Shown here: piece by piece, positions 6,216 to 9,892 of the stretch | How the letters are laid out: the number at the start of each line of letters is the position of its first letter | Position numbering within the stretch: the stretch's first letter is position 1 | NCBI GenBank assembly: GCA_947377425.1 | Contig: CANCFZ010000078.1 | Span: 1 to 9,892, forward strand | DNA length: 9,892 nucleotides | Source of the DNA: Flavobacteriaceae bacterium | GTDB taxonomy: Bacteria; Bacteroidota; Bacteroidia; Flavobacteriales; Flavobacteriaceae | Direction: 5' to 3' | The notes under the pieces: model-generated | What the model was told of the DNA's origin: nothing | Databases searched by the model: none | The model's input: the letters and a program-made list of their open reading frames with translations, nothing else | Position numbers and translations under genes: made by a program

Positions 6216-6295
6216 GTTTTATACCTTTCCATTAAAATAAACAACCCACAGGTTAAGGCATAGAATTTGATTACTAAAAAAGAATTCCCAATTTA

Positions 6296-7528
6296 ATGTC
6301 ATACTTTAAATCTGTGCTTATCTTTGTTTTTGTCTCACTTTTTGTGATGCAATCCCACGCACAAAAAATTGCAGATTGGTCATTCAATAAAGTTGATTCT
6401 ACCAATTTTAATAAAATTGAGTATTCCAAAAACACCCTTGGAAACCCTAATTCGCTCAATCCTCTTTTGACAAAGCTGTATAAGATTAAACATTTCAGCA
6501 AAGAGAACGCTGTATTTGTTCACATCGGAGATTCCCACATTCAAGCCGATATAGAAACAGGAGTTATTAGAAATGAACTACAAAGTTATTTTGGTAATGC
6601 AGGTCGTGGTTTGGTTTTTCCTTACCAAGTAGCCAAAACCAATGCACCTTATGACATTAGTTCGAGTACTAAAAGCAATTGGAAAAACAATCGCGTGGCA
6701 CGTATCGACACCTTAATTTCTTGTGGCGTCTCCGCTTTCGGAATTGAATCGCAAAACTTTAATCCCGAATTCAGTTTCGAATTGAAAAATAGCAATGGCG
6801 TGAAAGACAGTTTTGACAAAGTAAGCCTGTTTATGGGCGGCAATGTTTCGGAACTATTTATGGAATATAACGATACTCAAGCAGAAAACGCATGCTTTCA
6901 AATGGCTCCAAGTTATACGGAATTCAATTTAAAATCGGCGGCTTCTGGGTTCAAATTAACCTTTCCAACTACTGATACCATTCAGTTTTATGGTGCGTCA
7001 CTTGAAAAAACAGATATTTGGGGTATAATTTATCACAGTATAGGTGCCAATGGAGCTAAATATTCTGATTTCAATAAAACCGCTCGTTTTTGGAAACAAT
7101 TAAACAAACTCAAAGCCGATTGCTACATCGTTTCTCTTGGAACCAACGAAGCACAAGACCCCAATTTAACAGGAGCTATTTTTCTGACTGATGTAAAAAC
7201 CATGGTAAATAAACTGCGTTTGGTTTCTCCAAATGCCTGCATCATACTCACCACACCGCCAGTATCTTATTTTAAGAAATACAGACCCAACCAATCGCTA
7301 GAAGTGATCACATCGGCGTTAATTGAATACTGCAACGAAAACAATTTGGTCTATTGGGATTTATTCAATGTAAGCAAAGGCTCAGAAGGCGCTAAAATTT
7401 GGAAATCCACACAACTATTACGCTCCGATTTAGTGCACTTTTCAAGAGAAGGCTACATCCTACAGGGAAACCTATTTGTAGATGCCTTCGTAAAAACTTG
7501 GAATGAATTTTTGTGTAAGAATTATTGA
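6296..7528 (+). CDS. Secreted SGNH/GDSL-type hydrolase, PatB/Ape1-like layout
   Basis: This 410-residue protein has a signal peptide (MSYFKSVLIFVFVSLFVMQS, cleaved near residue 22). SGNH blocks appear in order: block I VHIGDSHIQAD with nucleophile Ser80, block II around SIGANGA (249-254), block III LGTNEAQ with Asn284, and block V RSDLVHF with Asp378 and His381. Block I and block II are separated by about 170 residues, far more than in a simple GDSL esterase. This implies an inserted beta-rich domain between them, which with the GDSH variant resembles peptidoglycan O-acetylesterase Ape1 and the O-acetyltransferase PatB. The protein should act in the periplasm or envelope on an O-acylated glycan. 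It could be an esterase or a transferase, and the sequence alone does not decide. It converges on an MBOAT gene, which supports an O-acylation role. Its codons are visibly richer in G and C than those of its neighbours. There is no Shine-Dalgarno sequence. Confidence 0.88.
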   Translation: MSYFKSVLIFVFVSLFVMQSHAQKIADWSFNKVDSTNFNKIEYSKNTLGNPNSLNPLLTKLYKIKHFSKENAVFVHIGDSHIQADIETGVIRNELQSYFGNAGRGLVFPYQVAKTNAPYDISSSTKSNWKNNRVARIDTLISCGVSAFGIESQNFNPEFSFELKNSNGVKDSFDKVSLFMGGNVSELFMEYNDTQAENACFQMAPSYTEFNLKSAASGFKLTFPTTDTIQFYGASLEKTDIWGIIYHSIGANGAKYSDFNKTARFWKQLNKLKADCYIVSLGTNEAQDPNLTGAIFLTDVKTMVNKLRLVSPNACIILTTPPVSYFKKYRPNQSLEVITSALIEYCNENNLVYWDLFNVSKGSEGAKIWKSTQLLRSDLVHFSREGYILQGNLFVDAFVKTWNEFLCKNY

Positions 7529-7592
7529 TTGTTTTATTTCACGGAGGTTTTTTAACACATCATAAAACTTTTATATTTTTCACGGTTAAAAA

Positions 7593-9071
7593 CTAAAACT
7601 GTAAGTAAATTGGCATCACTGGTTCAGCACTCTTAAAGAACGAATACAGCGCAATAAACGACATCATTACAATTACATAGTAAATTAGCGGAAAACGCTT
7701 TTGCGTTTCAATCACTTTATCAGGAAAACTATCAGGTATTAAGTGAATCAAATATCCAATTGCAATCATACTAATTACATACTTGTAATTTTCAAAATAT
7801 TCATAAGCACCATCAAATGTGAATTGATATACAATTTGGTGTATGAATTGCAAAGCAGCATCTAAATTACTTGCTTTGAAGAAGATCCAACAAAAACACA
7901 CAAAATGGAATGTAATTATTCCAAAAATAAAATTGGTAATAAATTTAGGTAAGATTTTAATTTTTACGAAAAGGGTTGTCCAAAGTTTGTTTATTGCCAA
8001 TCCAATTCCGTGTAAAGCGCCCCAAATAATAAAATTCCAACTGGCACCATGCCAAAAACCACCAATTAACATGGTTAAGAACAAATTCAAATTGGTTCTG
8101 AATTTACCTTTTCGGTTACCGCCCATTGAAATGTATAAATAATCACGAAGCCAACTCGACAACGAAATATGCCATCTTCTCCAAAATTCACTCACCGATT
8201 TACTTTGATACGGCGACATAAAGTTAGGCGGAATAGTAATTCCCATCCATTTTGAAATTCCGATTGCCACATCGCTGTAGCCGCTAAAATCGCAATAAAT
8301 TACAATTGCATATCCATACAATGCTATCAAACATTCGAAGCCGTTATGGAGATTTGGCCCATCAAAAACATAATTTACCAAATTCACCGAAATATAATCG
8401 GAGATGATGAGTTTCTTGATTAATCCGGTTACAATCAAATAGAAACCTCTTGAAAAATCAGAATCGCTAACAAAATACTCTTTTTTTAACTGCGGAATAA
8501 AATCTTTAGCTCTAACAATTGGTCCCATGACTAATTTTGGAAAGAACGATAAGAACAATAAATAGTTTACAATTCCTTTTTCAGGCTCTATTTCGCCACG
8601 ATAGACATCAATGGTATAACTCAAATTTTCAAAGGTGAAAAACGAAATTCCGATTGGCAATAAAATATGAAGCGGATCAAATTTTAATTGCGAGAAATTA
8701 TTAATAATATCGATAAAGAAATCGGTGTATTTAAAGTAAAATAAAACGCCTAAATTGATGATTACACTCCAAAACAAGAAAAATTTCTTACCAATTTTCT
8801 TCTTTGAATTGAATATCAAATTGGAAATTCCATAATTAAAAAAAGCTGATAGAATCACAATCCAAACAAATGTTCCGCTGGCTTTATAGAAGAAATACAA
8901 AGAGAAAACCGTCAATACAATTGCTCGGTGTTTGTAGTTTTTTCTGAAAAGATAATAACACAAAATAAACGCCACTAAAAAGTATACAAAGAATCCATTG
9001 TTGAATAATAACGGACTACTTTTGTCGTACTTAAGTTGATTAAGAACACTATTCCAATCAATTTCTATCAT
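7593..9071 (-). CDS. MBOAT-family membrane O-acyltransferase (AlgI/PatA-like)
   Basis: This 492-residue polytopic membrane protein has long hydrophobic segments from about 26-42 through 462-479. Family landmarks are in order: YCDFSGYSDVAIG (259-271), EFWRRWHISLSSWLRDYLYI (295-314, with His301), and IGGFWHGASWNFIIWG (336-351) with the invariant catalytic His341. This spacing matches the two histidines of AlgI. Such proteins pass an acyl group, usually acetyl, from a cytoplasmic donor across the inner membrane to a partner that modifies alginate, peptidoglycan or another glycan. The ATG overlaps the stop of the upstream SGNH-type gene as ATGA (9068-9071), so the two are co-transcribed and probably translationally coupled. 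Another SGNH protein gene converges on it. The gene end has only a weak AT-only hairpin behind it (about 7562-7574). Substrate is unknown. Confidence 0.95.
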   Translation of the reverse strand: MIEIDWNSVLNQLKYDKSSPLLFNNGFFVYFLVAFILCYYLFRKNYKHRAIVLTVFSLYFFYKASGTFVWIVILSAFFNYGISNLIFNSKKKIGKKFFLFWSVIINLGVLFYFKYTDFFIDIINNFSQLKFDPLHILLPIGISFFTFENLSYTIDVYRGEIEPEKGIVNYLLFLSFFPKLVMGPIVRAKDFIPQLKKEYFVSDSDFSRGFYLIVTGLIKKLIISDYISVNLVNYVFDGPNLHNGFECLIALYGYAIVIYCDFSGYSDVAIGISKWMGITIPPNFMSPYQSKSVSEFWRRWHISLSSWLRDYLYISMGGNRKGKFRTNLNLFLTMLIGGFWHGASWNFIIWGALHGIGLAINKLWTTLFVKIKILPKFITNFIFGIITFHFVCFCWIFFKASNLDAALQFIHQIVYQFTFDGAYEYFENYKYVISMIAIGYLIHLIPDSFPDKVIETQKRFPLIYYVIVMMSFIALYSFFKSAEPVMPIYLQF

Positions 9072-9892
9072 AGCGTATCTGCTTTTTTCTGGGTTGCTTT
9101 TTGAATTGTTTCTTGTGGTGCAGCATCTTTCACAGCTTTCGGATTAGATGCGTCTGATTTTGGTTTTTCTATTTTAGGTGTATCTATTTTTTTAGTGATG
9201 GTTTCTTTTATAATTGGCTTTAGTTGAATTGGTTTTGCAACAATTACTTTTTGAGTCACAATTGGCTTATTGGCTTTTTTTAATTTCAACGCTTTGTTGT
9301 AATCATTAATTAATGCCGTAAAAATGGTTTTAGCTACTACTTTAGCGCCTCTAAAATTAAAATGAATATAATCCTTGTTTGCTAATTGAACTGTGCTATC
9401 AGCCCATTTTACAACCGTTCCGTTTCCGCCAATTGATTTGTAGAAATTATAAAACGGAATGTCGTTATCATACGCCAATCTCGCTTGCGTTTGAATCAAA
9501 GAATCAATTCCAACTGCCGTTTTCCAAGTGCCATCATAATTAAACGCTCTATCAGAACAACTGAACAGTAAAAACTCGGTATTCGGCATGTTGTTTTTGA
9601 ATTTTTTCAACACCGGACGCATGCCGCGATAGTAATAATCGTAATTAGTATCATTAGGTTTAAACATCAAATTCACACCATATTGAAACACAATTAAGTC
9701 GTAATAACCCGATTTGCTGATTTCTGCTAAAAGCTCGCTGTTTATTTTCTTCAACTCCACGCCAGTAATTCCACGAAACGAAAAATTATCCAATACAATT
9801 CCCGATTTTGGCTCAGAACTCAATCCGAAAATTGGTGTTTTCTTAGAAGAAACGGTAAACATCGCTTTGTTAGAAACACCGCTTCCAACCAA
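9068..9892 (-). CDS. SGNH-type hydrolase or acyltransferase partner of the MBOAT, N-terminus cut by window edge
   Basis: At least 274 codons are open to the right edge. The first visible codon is TTG inside the gene, so it is not a start. Numbering from it, SGNH block II is seen at FSFRGITG (37-44), block III at FQYGVNLMF with Asn74, and block V at KDYIHFNFRGA with Asp174 and His177. The nucleophile block I and any signal peptide or anchor lie outside the window. After residue about 205 comes a tail of some 70 residues rich in Lys, Pro, Thr, Ile and Ala, with repeated KP and TQK-like words. It is probably disordered or a wall- or glycan-contacting linker. The stop overlaps the MBOAT start (ATGA), so this is likely the extracytoplasmic partner that receives the acyl group from the MBOAT, as AlgJ/AlgX or PatB do. 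That role is inferred from the gene pairing. Confidence 0.85.
   Translation of the reverse strand: MVGSGVSNKAMFTVSSKKTPIFGLSSEPKSGIVLDNFSFRGITGVELKKINSELLAEISKSGYYDLIVFQYGVNLMFKPNDTNYDYYYRGMRPVLKKFKNNMPNTEFLLFSCSDRAFNYDGTWKTAVGIDSLIQTQARLAYDNDIPFYNFYKSIGGNGTVVKWADSTVQLANKDYIHFNFRGAKVVAKTIFTALINDYNKALKLKKANKPIVTQKVIVAKPIQLKPIIKETITKKIDTPKIEKPKSDASNPKAVKDAAPQETIQKATQKKADTL

Larger units (their letters stand above)
5909..6295. other. 387-bp gene-free stretch with several hairpins
   Basis: No protein gene of useful size is seen. It contains an imperfect hairpin just after the upstream stop (5922-5941), an inverted repeat ACTAGT-acaat-ACTAGT (6002-6018) followed by a short T-run, a pair of imperfect 16-bp direct repeats spaced 21 bp apart (6108-6123 and 6129-6144), and a strong terminator (6191-6215). 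The rest is AT-rich with no recognisable element. No canonical TAnnTTTG promoter for the gene at 6296 was found; TAGAATTTG near 6261-6269 is one base off in spacing. Confidence 0.7.

Noticed and set aside
7529..7592. A shared terminator between the convergent SGNH and MBOAT genes
   Set aside because: Only an all-AT stem with a tiny loop (ATAAA/TTTAT near 7562-7574) and a duplicated TTTCACGG word were seen. Neither is strong enough to call.
7843..8142. Plus-strand frame of 99 codons inside the MBOAT gene
   Set aside because: It is antisense to the region encoding the catalytic MBOAT motifs, so it is a shadow of that gene.

Overview
The window looks like chromosome from a member of the Flavobacteriaceae, most likely Flavobacterium or a close relative. 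The DNA is very AT-rich. Start codons lack Shine-Dalgarno sequences and have A/T-rich leaders. Several genes carry the Bacteroidetes-type promoter (TTG, a 17-21 bp spacer, then TAnnTTTG). The protein families also fit: a hexameric NADP-type glutamate dehydrogenase, a secreted Flavobacteriia-type outer-membrane-like protein, and a lipoprotein with a charged Lys-Glu-Asp tail just after its acceptor cysteine. No tRNA, rRNA, CRISPR array, insertion sequence or phage gene was seen.

Layout. Positions 1-1664 (minus) hold most of an M13-family zinc metallopeptidase lipoprotein, cut by the left edge. A terminator separates it from a seven-helix Bax inhibitor-1/YccA-type membrane protein (1821-2573, minus) with its own promoter. 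A 941-bp gene-free stretch follows (2574-3514). It is the least ordinary part of the window and holds an 11-copy, 21-bp degenerate tandem array, a perfect terminator hairpin, a promoter-terminator pair on the minus strand that looks like a small RNA gene, and a nested hairpin. Next comes gdhA (3515-4858, minus), with its own terminator, promoter and a 12-bp palindrome in its leader. It is divergent from a secreted Flavobacteriia-type protein (5114-5908, plus). A second gene-poor stretch (5909-6295) contains a strong terminator far from any upstream gene.

The right third is a likely cell-envelope O-acylation locus. A secreted SGNH/GDSL hydrolase (6296-7528, plus) converges on an MBOAT membrane O-acyltransferase (7593-9071, minus). 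The MBOAT gene overlaps by 4 bp, through ATGA, the end of a second SGNH-type protein (9068-9892, minus, cut by the right edge). MBOAT plus SGNH pairs (AlgI with AlgJ/AlgX, PatA with PatB/Ape1) move acyl groups across the inner membrane onto polysaccharide or peptidoglycan, or remove them. The substrate here cannot be read from the sequence.

The two observations most worth following are the 21-bp array and the candidate small RNA beside it. The array keeps a reading frame, and its unit-to-unit variation looks partly synonymous for a heptapeptide (R/P)-K-L-N-S-(N/D)-x. The small RNA candidate has a canonical promoter and ends at the hairpin next to the array.
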